Under the pieces are notes generated by a model, which saw nothing but the letters and a program-made list of their open reading frames with translations, searched no databases and was not told where the DNA came from. Of a DNA stretch of 14,385 nucleotides, positions 1-6,054 are shown piece after piece; position 1 is the stretch's first letter; every line of letters begins with the position of its first letter. The translations under genes were made by a program, and so were the position numbers. Where the stretch lies: NCBI GenBank assembly GCA_007125475.1, contig SLDB01000330.1, positions 1 through 14,385 on the forward strand, in the 5' to 3' direction. This DNA is from Nitriliruptoraceae bacterium. Its GTDB lineage: Bacteria > Actinomycetota > Nitriliruptoria > Nitriliruptorales > Nitriliruptoraceae.

Positions 1-52
1 CGAGCGGATGCTGGACGGCGATCTGTTCGGCAAGGTCGTGCTCACCAACTGA
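1..52 (+). CDS. C-terminal end of a probable zinc-type/quinone oxidoreductase (partial)
   Basis: Only the last 16 codons are present, in the frame starting at base 2 and ending with TGA at 50-52. They read ERMLDGDLFGKVVLTN. A closing segment of the form 'R-x-L-x-x-G-x-x-x-G-K-V-V-L' is typical of the C-terminus of medium-chain dehydrogenase/quinone oxidoreductase family proteins, where it is the last beta strand after the NAD(P)H-binding fold. The rest of the gene lies left of the window, so the assignment rests on this short motif and is tentative. The stop is followed about 40 bases later by a strong hairpin that probably ends the transcript. Confidence 0.5.
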   Translation, partial: ERMLDGDLFGKVVLTN

Positions 53-90
53 AGTGAGGTGGTGCGGCCGGTGGCTCAACAGCCGGTGAA

Positions 91-128
91 CGACGTGAGG
101 CCGCACCGAGGGGTGCGGCCTCACGTCG
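91..128. terminator. Strong 17-bp perfect hairpin, probable bidirectional terminator
   Basis: Bases 91-107 are an exact reverse complement of 112-128, with the four-base loop GAGG at 108-111. There is no T-run on either side, as is common for hairpin terminators in high-GC actinobacteria. It sits between the stop of a plus-strand gene at 52 and the 3' end of a minus-strand tRNA at 135, so it can serve both transcripts. Confidence 0.7.
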
Positions 129-134
129 CTGTGG

Positions 135-207
135 CTCCGGGGGCCGGGCTCGAACCGGCGACATCTCACTTAACAGGCGAGCGCTCTGCCAACTGAGCTA
201 CCCCGGA
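135..207 (-). tRNA. tRNA-Asn (anticodon GTT)
   Basis: The reverse complement folds as a complete cloverleaf of 73 nt. The acceptor stem TCCGGGG pairs with CCCCGGA and is followed by discriminator G. The D-arm is GCTC/GAGC and the T-arm is GCCGG-TTCGAGC-CCGGC. The anticodon loop CTGTTAA is closed by CTCGC/GTGAG with one G-T pair. The anticodon is GTT, giving asparagine. No CCA is encoded after the discriminator base. Confidence 0.95.
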
Positions 208-231
208 ATAGCGCGGTTGACGCGCCAAGAG

Positions 232-262
232 AGCGTAGCGGTCGTCGGCTGGGGGGTGCCAA
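232..262 (-). promoter_or_regulatory. Possible promoter of the tRNA-Asn gene
   Basis: On the minus strand TTGGCA (257-262) resembles a -35 box and TACGCT (232-237) resembles a -10 box. They lie about 25 nt upstream of the tRNA 5' end. The spacer is 19 nt, longer than usual, so this is a weak call based on position and partial consensus only. Confidence 0.3.
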
Positions 263-301
263 CCGGTCCGCCGCTCCCGAGGGCCCCCTCGAAGGGCGAC
301 G

Positions 302-910
302 TCACCGGGGGAGGTCGACCTGCTTGAACTCGTGGAGTTCTGCGACGTCGTCGACGAGGTCGACGATGTGATCGACGCGGCGCCGGGCGGTATCGGTGTC
401 GCCGTCGGGCCGGTCCATCACCCGGACGAACACGGCGCGCTCGTCGGTGATGAACGTCGGCACCCCCCACACCTGGTGTTCCTGGACCGCGGCGTCGTGC
501 TCCTTGCGGAGCGTCGGGAGCCACGAACCGGCCGCGATCTCGTCCAGCAGGGAGCCGGCGTCGACGCCGTGCGCGGCGAGGACGTCGCCGACGACCGCCG
601 GGTCCTTGATGTCCCGACCCTCGTCGTGGCGCGCCTCGAACAGGCCCCGGTGGACGGCCGGGAACGCCTCCGGGTGCTCGTCACGCACCGCGATCCCTGC
701 CTGGAGCGCGAGGATCCCCGAGGACCGGTGGGGATCCTCACGGTCCCAGACGTCGGTGTCACCCTCCTCGACGTGGCCCTGTGCCAGCGAGTAGGGGACG
801 AACGACACGTCCCAGTCGGCGCCGCCGGCGATGCCGGCCAGCACGTGCTCGTTGGCGTTCCTGGCGAACGGACAGAGGTAGTCGAAGGTGATCGCGAAAC
901 GGCGTGTCAC
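302..910 (-). CDS. DsbA-family (thioredoxin-fold) protein with a single active-site-type cysteine
   Basis: A 202-residue cytoplasmic protein of DsbA/FrnE-like fold. It begins at GTG 910, preceded by GGAG (916-919 on the minus strand) at a 5-base spacing. The N-terminal beta strand runs into DYLCPFARNANE, where Cys13-Pro-Phe-Ala16 occupies the usual CxxC site, so the second cysteine is alanine. The cis-proline loop is seen at VWGVPTF (Pro151), and a helical insertion lies between the two. There is no signal peptide, so a periplasmic disulfide role is unlikely. The family includes oxidoreductases, GST-kappa and 2-hydroxychromene-2-carboxylate isomerase relatives. With one cysteine, a monothiol or mixed-disulfide chemistry (for example with mycothiol) is possible but is my inference. 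The gene lies 64 bases downstream of a minus-strand membrane protein gene and may be cotranscribed with it. Confidence 0.8.
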   Translation of the reverse strand: MTRRFAITFDYLCPFARNANEHVLAGIAGGADWDVSFVPYSLAQGHVEEGDTDVWDREDPHRSSGILALQAGIAVRDEHPEAFPAVHRGLFEARHDEGRDIKDPAVVGDVLAAHGVDAGSLLDEIAAGSWLPTLRKEHDAAVQEHQVWGVPTFITDERAVFVRVMDRPDGDTDTARRRVDHIVDLVDDVAELHEFKQVDLPR

Positions 911-974
911 ACGGACTCCAGACAGGATCGGGTACGGGGAAGGAGGAGAGGGCGGGGCAGGGATCGTCGCCCCG

Positions 975-1388
975 TCACCCCCCGAGACAACGGGCGAGGT
1001 CGTCGAACGTATTCCCGCACGCGGTCTGCAACGCCCGCAGCGTGAGCGCCAGGGCGAAGAACGCCCCCCAGGCCAGACCGACGTACTCGCGAACCTCGCG
1101 TCGGAGCGCAGCGATCCGTCCCGCGACGATCGCGATCAACGGGAACAGCGACCCGTAGAAGTAGTGCAGCCACACCAGCGGCTCGCCGACGACGCGGCGG
1201 CCCATGAACAGCAGGACGACGCCGGTGACGGTCTGGACGACCAGCAGGTTCTCGGTCCAGTGCTGGACGGCCCACAGCGGTGTCGGCGTGTCGCGTCTGC
1301 CGGTGAGGCGCAGCAGGACCCCGACGACCATGATCACCAGGAACAGCGCGACGATCACGGCGCCGAGGTAGCGGTGCAACAGGTTCAC
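975..1388 (-). CDS. Small four-helix integral membrane protein of unknown function
   Basis: A protein of 137 residues starting at GTG 1388, with a GGAG ribosome site six bases upstream. An in-frame extension to 1748 exists, but it crosses the divergent neighbour and has no membrane-protein character, so I reject it. Hydrophobic stretches near residues 7-27, 45-63, 72-92 and 102-122 predict four membrane helices. Histidines H5, H43 and H75 lie at or near helix ends, a pattern reminiscent of haem- or metal-binding cytochrome b561-like bundles, although I cannot assign that family. The C-terminus has Cys124 and Cys134. The distinctive segment WLHYFYGSLFPLIAI followed by a charged loop looks conserved-protein-like. 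It is upstream of, and codirectional with, the DsbA-like gene. Confidence 0.7.
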   Translation of the reverse strand: MNLLHRYLGAVIVALFLVIMVVGVLLRLTGRRDTPTPLWAVQHWTENLLVVQTVTGVVLLFMGRRVVGEPLVWLHYFYGSLFPLIAIVAGRIAALRREVREYVGLAWGAFFALALTLRALQTACGNTFDDLARCLGG

Positions 1389-1436
1389 GGTCGACTCCGC
1401 GGGGATCCTCGGGCCTCGACGCAGCGGCCGAACGGG

Positions 1437-1468
1437 CGGGAGCGTACCCGTCGGTGCACGCGCTCCCG
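1437..1468. repeat. 8-bp inverted repeat in the divergent promoter region
   Basis: CGGGAGCG (1437-1444) and its exact complement CGCTCCCG (1461-1468) are separated by 16 bases. They lie in the 148-base gap between the divergent membrane-protein gene (start 1388) and the thiamine-binding gene (start 1537). The spacing suits either an operator or an RNA hairpin. No regulator gene is adjacent. Confidence 0.4.
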
Positions 1469-1536
1469 GGACGTGGCAGGCTCGCGTACCGACCCGGCCG
1501 GCACCCCTCCGGCCCGCCTCGACGTCAGGAGATCCC

Positions 1537-1848
1537 ATGTTGGCCGCGTTCTCCGTCTCGCCGTTGGGAACCTCGGAATCCGTCGGCGACGTCGTCGCTG
1601 GGGTGGTCCGTCTGGTGCGTGACAGCGGGTTGCCCAACGAGACCACCGCGATGTTCACCACCGTCGAGGGGGAACCGGCCGAGGTGTTCGCGCTGCTGCA
1701 GCGCTGCATCGAGTACACCGCCGAGCACGCGCCGAGGGTCTCGGTCACCGCGAAGTTCGACCACCGTCCCGGTCACGACGGCCAGTTGCGGGGCAAGGTC
1801 GAACGTGTCGAGGCGGTCCTCGACGCCGGCGACGATCCGCCGCGGTGA
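1537..1848 (+). CDS. MTH1187-family thiamine-binding protein (DUF77)
   Basis: A protein of 103 residues, the usual length for this family of small ferredoxin-like proteins that bind thiamine or its derivatives (Thiamine_BP domain). The ATG at 1537 follows AGGAG (1527-1531) with a 5-base gap. Family hallmarks seen are the opening strand MLAAFSVSPLGT, the segment VRLVRDSGLPNETTAMFTTVEG, the helix EVFALLQRCIEYTAEHAPRVSVTAKFDHRPG, and the closing LRGKVERVEAVLD. There is no signal peptide or membrane segment, so it is cytoplasmic. Its physiological role in bacteria (buffering or delivering thiamine/HMP) is not settled. I see no thiamine-pyrophosphate riboswitch upstream. Its stop codon TGA is the first three bases of a 17-bp tandem repeat array. 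Confidence 0.87.
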   Translation: MLAAFSVSPLGTSESVGDVVAGVVRLVRDSGLPNETTAMFTTVEGEPAEVFALLQRCIEYTAEHAPRVSVTAKFDHRPGHDGQLRGKVERVEAVLDAGDDPPR

Positions 1849-1916
1849 TCGGACCGGCGGGGTGATCGGACCGGTGCGGTGATTGGACCGGCGCGGTGAT
1901 CGGACCGGCGTGGTGA
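1841..1916. repeat. Tandem repeat, 17-bp unit, four full copies plus partial ends
   Basis: The units start at 1846, 1863, 1880 and 1897 and follow the consensus TGATCGGACCGGCGCGG. Copies differ at only one or two positions. Copy 1 ends GGGG, copy 2 has GGTGCGG, copy 3 has TGATTGG, and copy 4 ends GTGG. Five bases matching the unit's tail precede copy 1, and TGA follows copy 4. The unit length is not a multiple of three, so the array puts TGA in all three forward frames. It fills half of the gap between the convergent thiamine-binding and EamA genes. Confidence 0.9.
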
Positions 1917-1990
1917 CGCCCCCGGGAGGAGATGGCCGCAGGGCCGTCGTCGGCGTCGTGGCGACCCACCCCCGCTCGGGGCCGTCGGGC

Positions 1991-2929
1991 TCAGTGTGGT
2001 TCCCGTCGGGAGGTGATCCACGCCCCGACGAGGACCAGGGCCAGTCCGACGAGGGCGGCGGGGTGGACGACTTCGCCGAGAGCGACGACCCCCAACAGCA
2101 TCGCCACCACCGGGACGAAGTACGTCGCGATCGAGCCGCGGGGTCCCCCGACCCGCCCGACCAGCGTCGTCATCAGGACGAACCCCAGTGCGGTGCCGAG
2201 GATGCCCAGGGGGAGCATCGCGGCGACCGCCTCCCAGGTGAACGTCGACGCGCCCAGCGAGGCCAGCCCGAACGGGGCGATCACCACCAGGGCGGCGAGT
2301 TCGGCGCGCAGCAGCACCGCGAGCGCTCCGTACCGCTGCTGCAGGGGCACCGCGAGGTTCGCCGCCAGCCCGTAGAGCACCATCGCGGTGAGCACGAGGC
2401 CGGTCCCCAGGGCGGTGGCGGCGGTGCCGTCAGCGAGCGCACCGACGGGGAGTTGCGGCAGGGCGATCGCGGTGACCCCGAGGAAGCCGACGAGCAGCCC
2501 GACCGCCTGGGTCGGGCCTGGACGGCGGTGCAGCAGCACCGCCGCCCAGGCGGCGACCGTCAGTGGCATCGCGCCGTTGATCATCCCGGCGACCGAGGAG
2601 TCGATCCACTGCTGGGCCAACGGGAACAGCAGCAGGGGGATCCCCATCCACGCCACGCCCAGCACGGCGACCGCTGCCAGGTCCCGGCGTTCGACCCGGC
2701 CACGTCGCGCCTGGGGGACCAGGGCGAGGGTCGCGGCGCCGAGTCCCACCCGGCACAGCGAGACCACCGCCGGTTGGAGGCTGCGCAAGCCGATCTCCAT
2801 CAGCAGGAACGACGAGCCCCAGATCACCGCGGTGCCGGCGAGGAGCGCCCACTCCACCCGCCCGAACGCCCCGAGGTGGGTGCCCACGCTGGTGGACAGG
2901 ACACGATGCGGGCGGGCGGGTCCGGTCAC
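1991..2929 (-). CDS. EamA/DMT-family transporter
   Basis: A drug/metabolite transporter superfamily permease with two tandem EamA repeats, about ten membrane helices. The first repeat begins WALLAGTAVIWGSSFLLMEIGLRSLQPAVVSLCRV, a classic EamA opening. The second starts near LGTGLVLTAMVLYGLAANLAVPL and ends with GVVALGEVVHPAALVGLALVLVGAWITSRR, the typical closing helix. I chose GTG 2929, which has GAGG five bases upstream and gives 312 residues, near the family norm. GTG 2887 (298 residues) is an alternative but lacks a visible ribosome site. A longer in-frame extension to 3415 overlaps the divergent gene and is arginine/proline-rich, so I reject it. The substrate cannot be told from sequence; family members export amino acids, metabolites or drugs. 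It is convergent with the thiamine-binding gene. Confidence 0.85.
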   Translation of the reverse strand: MTGPARPHRVLSTSVGTHLGAFGRVEWALLAGTAVIWGSSFLLMEIGLRSLQPAVVSLCRVGLGAATLALVPQARRGRVERRDLAAVAVLGVAWMGIPLLLFPLAQQWIDSSVAGMINGAMPLTVAAWAAVLLHRRPGPTQAVGLLVGFLGVTAIALPQLPVGALADGTAATALGTGLVLTAMVLYGLAANLAVPLQQRYGALAVLLRAELAALVVIAPFGLASLGASTFTWEAVAAMLPLGILGTALGFVLMTTLVGRVGGPRGSIATYFVPVVAMLLGVVALGEVVHPAALVGLALVLVGAWITSRREPH

Positions 2930-2969
2930 GTCGGCCTCACACGGCGGGGGTGCGTGGGTGCGTGGGCGT

Positions 2970-3006
2970 GTCCGGTACCCGGACCGATGCATCCACCGTA
3001 CCGGAC
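2970..3006. promoter_or_regulatory. Nested inverted repeats, candidate operator between divergent genes
   Basis: GTCCGGTAC (2970-2978) and its exact complement GTACCGGAC (2998-3006) flank a 19-base centre. The left arm also forms a tighter hairpin with CCGGAC (2979-2984) around TAC. The centre contains the 8-bp palindrome GATGCATC (2986-2993). The element lies about 40 bases upstream of the EamA start on one side and just upstream of a candidate promoter for the small membrane gene on the other. That is where an operator controlling both would sit. Confidence 0.45.
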
Positions 3007-3043
3007 GCTCGGCGCTGCCCGCGGGTGCCGGGCTCCGCCGGCC

Positions 3044-3072
3044 TCGACGTCGGCGGCGTCGGGCGCTAGAAC
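3044..3072 (+). promoter_or_regulatory. Candidate promoter of the small membrane protein gene
   Basis: TCGACG (3044-3049) and TAGAAC (3067-3072) are separated by 17 bases. Each matches four of six positions of the vegetative -35 and -10 consensus. A transcript starting about seven bases downstream would have a leader of about 25 nt before the GTG at 3104. Confidence 0.4.
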
Positions 3073-3103
3073 CCGGACGTCGACGACGACCAGGGAGTTC
3101 GAC

Positions 3104-3337
3104 GTGCGGATCCGCTCGCTGCTCACGCTGACGACCGGTGGGGCCCTCGGCGCCGGGGCCATGTACCTCCTCGACCCCGCCAACGGCGAGGATCGTCGCC
3201 GGGACGCGTTCCGCAACGCCGGGCGCGGCGCCCGGCGCGCGGCGGTGACCGGGGCCCGACGTACGGCCCGCTCGGCCCGGGAGGTCTCGTCGGCGGCGAT
3301 CGCCGGGTACCGGGACGCCGGAGCATCGCCGCGGTAG
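3104..3337 (+). CDS. Small membrane-anchored basic protein (YtxH-like in character)
   Basis: A peptide of 77 residues starting at GTG 3104, with a clear AGGGAG site six bases upstream. The N-terminus (residues 4-23) is a glycine- and leucine-rich membrane segment, TLTTGGALGAGAMYLLDP. It ends in the 'YLLDP-x-x-G-x-x-R-R' motif found in many short bacterial membrane proteins related to YtxH or to the N-termini of BON-domain proteins. The rest is arginine- and alanine-rich, probably an amphipathic cytoplasmic helix. It is often associated with envelope stress proteins in other genomes, but the function is unknown. A longer in-frame reading from 1883 antisense to EamA is a GC-rich artefact. The ribosome site decides the start. 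Confidence 0.75.
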   Translation: MRIRSLLTLTTGGALGAGAMYLLDPANGEDRRRDAFRNAGRGARRAAVTGARRTARSAREVSSAAIAGYRDAGASPR

Positions 3338-3455
3338 CACCCTCCGCCGTGGGGCGCCTACGACCGGGCCCGCCGGCATCGGCCACCCCCGTCGTTTCCC
3401 CGCCGTCGTCGCCACGGTCTACGGTGGTGGTCCTGCGCCGAGAGGGAGCCTTCGC

Positions 3456-4673
3456 ATGGATCTGGGCCTCAGCCCCAAAGGGAAAGAACTGCACGACGAA
3501 CTCCTGAAGTTCATGGACGAGTGGGTGTATCCCAACGAGGCGACCTACTTCTCCCAGATCGAGCCCCCCGAGGACCGGCAGAAGCAGCCGCCGATCATGG
3601 AGGAGTTGAAGGCGGAGGCGAAGCGACGCGGGTTGTGGAACCTCTTCCTCAACGACGAGGAGCACGGCGCGGGGCTGAGCAACCTCGACTACGCCTACCT
3701 CGCCGAGGTCACGGGCCGGTCCTTCGCCGTCGCGCCGGAGGCGGTGAACTGCAACGCGCCGGACGTGGGGAACATGGAGACCCTGCACATGTTCGGCACG
3801 CAGGAGCAGAAGGACGAGTGGCTCGAACCGCTCCTCAACGGGGAGATCCGCTCGGCGTTCTTCATGACCGAGCCCGACATCGCCTCGTCGGACGCCCGCA
3901 ACATCCGTTCTTCGATCGTCCGCGACGGTGACGAGTACGTCATCAACGGCCGCAAGTGGTGGTCGACCGGCGCGGCCAGCGAACGGTGCAAGATCGGGAT
4001 CTTCATGGGGGTCTCCGACCCGGAGGCGGAGGGCTACCACCAGCAGTCGATGGTGCTGGTGCCGTTGGACACCCCCGGCGTCGAGGTGGTCCGTGAGCTC
4101 CCGGTGTTCGGACACTACGAGGGTCACGGCGGCCACCCCGAGATGCGGTTCACCGACGTGCGTGTCCCGGCCAGCAACATCCTGGCCAATGAGGGCGACG
4201 GCTTCATGATCGCCCAGGCCCGCCTCGGCCCGGGTCGTATCCACCACTGCATGCGGCTGATCGGGATGGCCGAGCGGGCCTTCGACCTGATGTGCGAGCG
4301 TGCGCTGGCGCGTGAGCCGTTCGGCAAGCCCATCGCCGACCAGGGTCTGTTCCACCACTGGGTGGCACAGGCACGGGTGAAGATCGAACAGGCCCGGCTG
4401 CTCACGCTCAAGACGGCGCACCTGATGGACACCGTCGGGAACAAGGGCGCCCGGCTCGAGATCTCGGCGATCAAGATCGTCGCCCCGCAGATGGCCGAGT
4501 GGGTCCTGGACAAGGCGATCCAGACGCACGGCGCCGGTGGCTTCAGCAACGACTGGCCCCTGGCCCTGATGTGGTCGCAGGCCCGAACGCTGCGGATGGC
4601 CGACGGGCCGGACGAGGTCCACGAGATGGCGCTCGCTCGCCGCGAGATCAAGAAGTACCGGACCGACGCCTGA
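3456..4673 (+). CDS. Acyl-CoA dehydrogenase, ACAD10/11-like
   Basis: A flavoenzyme of 405 residues, full length for the family. ATG 3456 follows GGGAG (3444-3448) at a 7-base gap. The fold order is an N-terminal helical domain (1-130), a beta domain with FFMTEPDIASSDARNI (135-150, FAD/substrate loop) and GRKWWSTGA (165-173), then a C-terminal helical domain. LGPGRIHHCMRLIGMAERAFDLM (258-280) and REPFGKPIADQG are hallmarks of the ACAD10/ACAD11 branch. The usual catalytic glutamate position near the C-terminus is occupied by Asp383 in RMADGPDEVH, as in that branch. ACAD10/11 are known for long or branched and 4-hydroxyacyl-CoA substrates, but substrate here is not deducible. The cytoplasmic enzyme would feed electrons to ETF. 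The next gene begins 23 bases after the stop and may be cotranscribed. Confidence 0.92.
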   Translation: MDLGLSPKGKELHDELLKFMDEWVYPNEATYFSQIEPPEDRQKQPPIMEELKAEAKRRGLWNLFLNDEEHGAGLSNLDYAYLAEVTGRSFAVAPEAVNCNAPDVGNMETLHMFGTQEQKDEWLEPLLNGEIRSAFFMTEPDIASSDARNIRSSIVRDGDEYVINGRKWWSTGAASERCKIGIFMGVSDPEAEGYHQQSMVLVPLDTPGVEVVRELPVFGHYEGHGGHPEMRFTDVRVPASNILANEGDGFMIAQARLGPGRIHHCMRLIGMAERAFDLMCERALAREPFGKPIADQGLFHHWVAQARVKIEQARLLTLKTAHLMDTVGNKGARLEISAIKIVAPQMAEWVLDKAIQTHGAGGFSNDWPLALMWSQARTLRMADGPDEVHEMALARREIKKYRTDA

Positions 4674-4696
4674 CGACACGTTCCCGGCGGTTCACC

Positions 4697-5971
4697 GTGC
4701 CCGACCAGACCAGGTGGCTCGTCGTCGGCGTCGTCCTCGGCGTCGTCCTGCTCGCCTGCGACCCCGCGGGGCGGGACGACGAGACCGACGCCGGAGCCGA
4801 CGACGAGGTCACCGACGACGTCGAGGCCCCGGCGGATGCTGATGAACGGTCCGACGACGTCGGCGTCGACGACCGCGATCCCGACGTGGCGGCACCGGAC
4901 TCCGACGACGACGCCGACCCGCCGCGGCCCGACCTCGAGGTCGACGTCACCCTTGAGCGCGTCGCCGAGGTCTCCTCGGCGGTCGCCGCGACGGTGACCG
5001 GGGACGGTGAGGTCCTCCTCGGCTCCCGCGACGGCACCGTCCACCACCTCGGCGACGACGGAGCATCCGAACCGCTCCTCGACCTACGGGACGAGACGAC
5101 GACCGACGGTGAGCGCGGCCTGCTGGGACTCGCCGTCGCCGAGGACGGCGAGGAGCTGTACGTCTCCTTCACCGACACGGCGGGGGACAGCCGTGTCGAC
5201 GCGTTCGGCCTCGACGGTGTGATCGTTGACGTCGAGGAACGCCGCACGGTGTTCTCCCTCGAACAGCCGTTCAGCAATCACAATGGTGGCCACGTCGTGG
5301 TGGGTCCCGACGGGATGCTCTACATCGGCATGGGCGACGGCGGGGGTGCCGGCGACCCCGTCGAGGCCGGACAGGATCTCTCGACGCCACTGGGTGCGCT
5401 GCTGCGCATCGATCCACGGGGAGGTGATCCGTACGTGGTCCCCGAGGACAACCCGTTCGTCGACGACCGCGGAGCGGCCGGGGAGATCTTCGCCTACGGG
5501 CTGCGTAATCCCTGGCGGTTCTCGTTCGACCGTGAGACCGGGGAGTTGTGGATCGCCGACGTCGGGCAGGACACCCGGGAGGAGATCAACCGGGTCGGGC
5601 CCGACGAGGCTCCCGGGGCGAACTTCGGCTGGAACCTGATGGAGGGGACGGTCACGTTCGCCGGCGATGAGCCGGAGGATCACACCCCACCAGTGTACGA
5701 GTACGACACTCGTGGCCCGGAGGGCTGCGCGGTCACCGGTGGGTTCGTGTACCGGGGGGAGGCCATCCCGGAGCTCGTCGGCGCCTACCTGTACGCCGAC
5801 TACTGCAACGGTGAGGTGCGGGCGCTGGTCGTCGACGACGACGGCGAGGTCGTCGAACAGGGCGGACTCGGCGTCGACGGCGGTGAGGTGGTGTCGTTCG
5901 CCGAGGACGACGACGGGGAGGTCCTCGTCCTCGACGTCTCCGGGGACGTCCGCCGGCTGCTGCCGGCGTGA
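4697..5971 (+). CDS. Lipoprotein PQQ-dependent sugar dehydrogenase-like six-bladed beta-propeller
   Basis: A protein of 424 residues from GTG 4697. Longer in-frame starts lie inside the acyl-CoA dehydrogenase gene and are rejected, and the ribosome site (GGCGG) is weak. Residues 7-21 form a lipoprotein signal ending LLAC, with Cys21 the likely lipidated residue. Residues 27-75 are a tether in which about half the residues are Asp/Glu. The glucose/sorbosone dehydrogenase fold follows: ERGLLGLAV (139-147), SNHNGGHVVVGPDGMLYIGMGDGG (193-216), YGLRNPWRFSFD (267-278), LWIADVGQ (284-291), and a late cysteine pair in RGPEGCAVTGG and YADYCNG that could form a disulfide. Members oxidise sugars with PQQ outside the membrane, though some bind other ligands. 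The substrate is unknown. It probably ends before the tRNA at 6055. Confidence 0.87.
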   Translation: MPDQTRWLVVGVVLGVVLLACDPAGRDDETDAGADDEVTDDVEAPADADERSDDVGVDDRDPDVAAPDSDDDADPPRPDLEVDVTLERVAEVSSAVAATVTGDGEVLLGSRDGTVHHLGDDGASEPLLDLRDETTTDGERGLLGLAVAEDGEELYVSFTDTAGDSRVDAFGLDGVIVDVEERRTVFSLEQPFSNHNGGHVVVGPDGMLYIGMGDGGGAGDPVEAGQDLSTPLGALLRIDPRGGDPYVVPEDNPFVDDRGAAGEIFAYGLRNPWRFSFDRETGELWIADVGQDTREEINRVGPDEAPGANFGWNLMEGTVTFAGDEPEDHTPPVYEYDTRGPEGCAVTGGFVYRGEAIPELVGAYLYADYCNGEVRALVVDDDGEVVEQGGLGVDGGEVVSFAEDDDGEVLVLDVSGDVRRLLPA

Positions 5972-6054
5972 CGGCCCCGGGGCGTCGGGGAACGCGGCGG
6001 CACTCACGACCTATCAAGGTCTCACTAGGCTCCCCGGGTACGGCGCACCGTGGA

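Noticed and set aside
135..207. tRNA-Asn as a mobile-element attachment site
   Set aside because: No integrase gene, no direct repeat of the tRNA 3' end and no atypical base composition are seen nearby. The CAT tRNA at 6055-6128 gives the same result.
975..1748. Extended start for the four-helix membrane protein
   Set aside because: The extra N-terminal residues overlap the divergent thiamine-binding gene and are compositionally random. GTG 1388 has a good ribosome site.
1537..1848. Possible TPP riboswitch upstream of the thiamine-binding protein gene
   Set aside because: The leader 1389-1536 lacks the conserved CTGAGA and ACCTGA-type thi-box segments, so only ordinary inverted repeats remain.
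1841..1916. CRISPR array
   Set aside because: The 17-bp units are directly adjacent with no spacers and there are no cas genes.
1883..3337. Long plus-strand reading frame of 484 codons antisense to the EamA gene
   Set aside because: It is low-complexity (Gln/Arg/Gly/Asp-rich) and shadows a well-recognised membrane transporter. Only its last 77 codons, with their own ribosome site at 3093-3097, look real.
3123..4679. Long minus-strand reading frame antisense to the acyl-CoA dehydrogenase
   Set aside because: High-GC codon bias creates stop-free antisense frames. The plus-strand protein has clear family motifs throughout.
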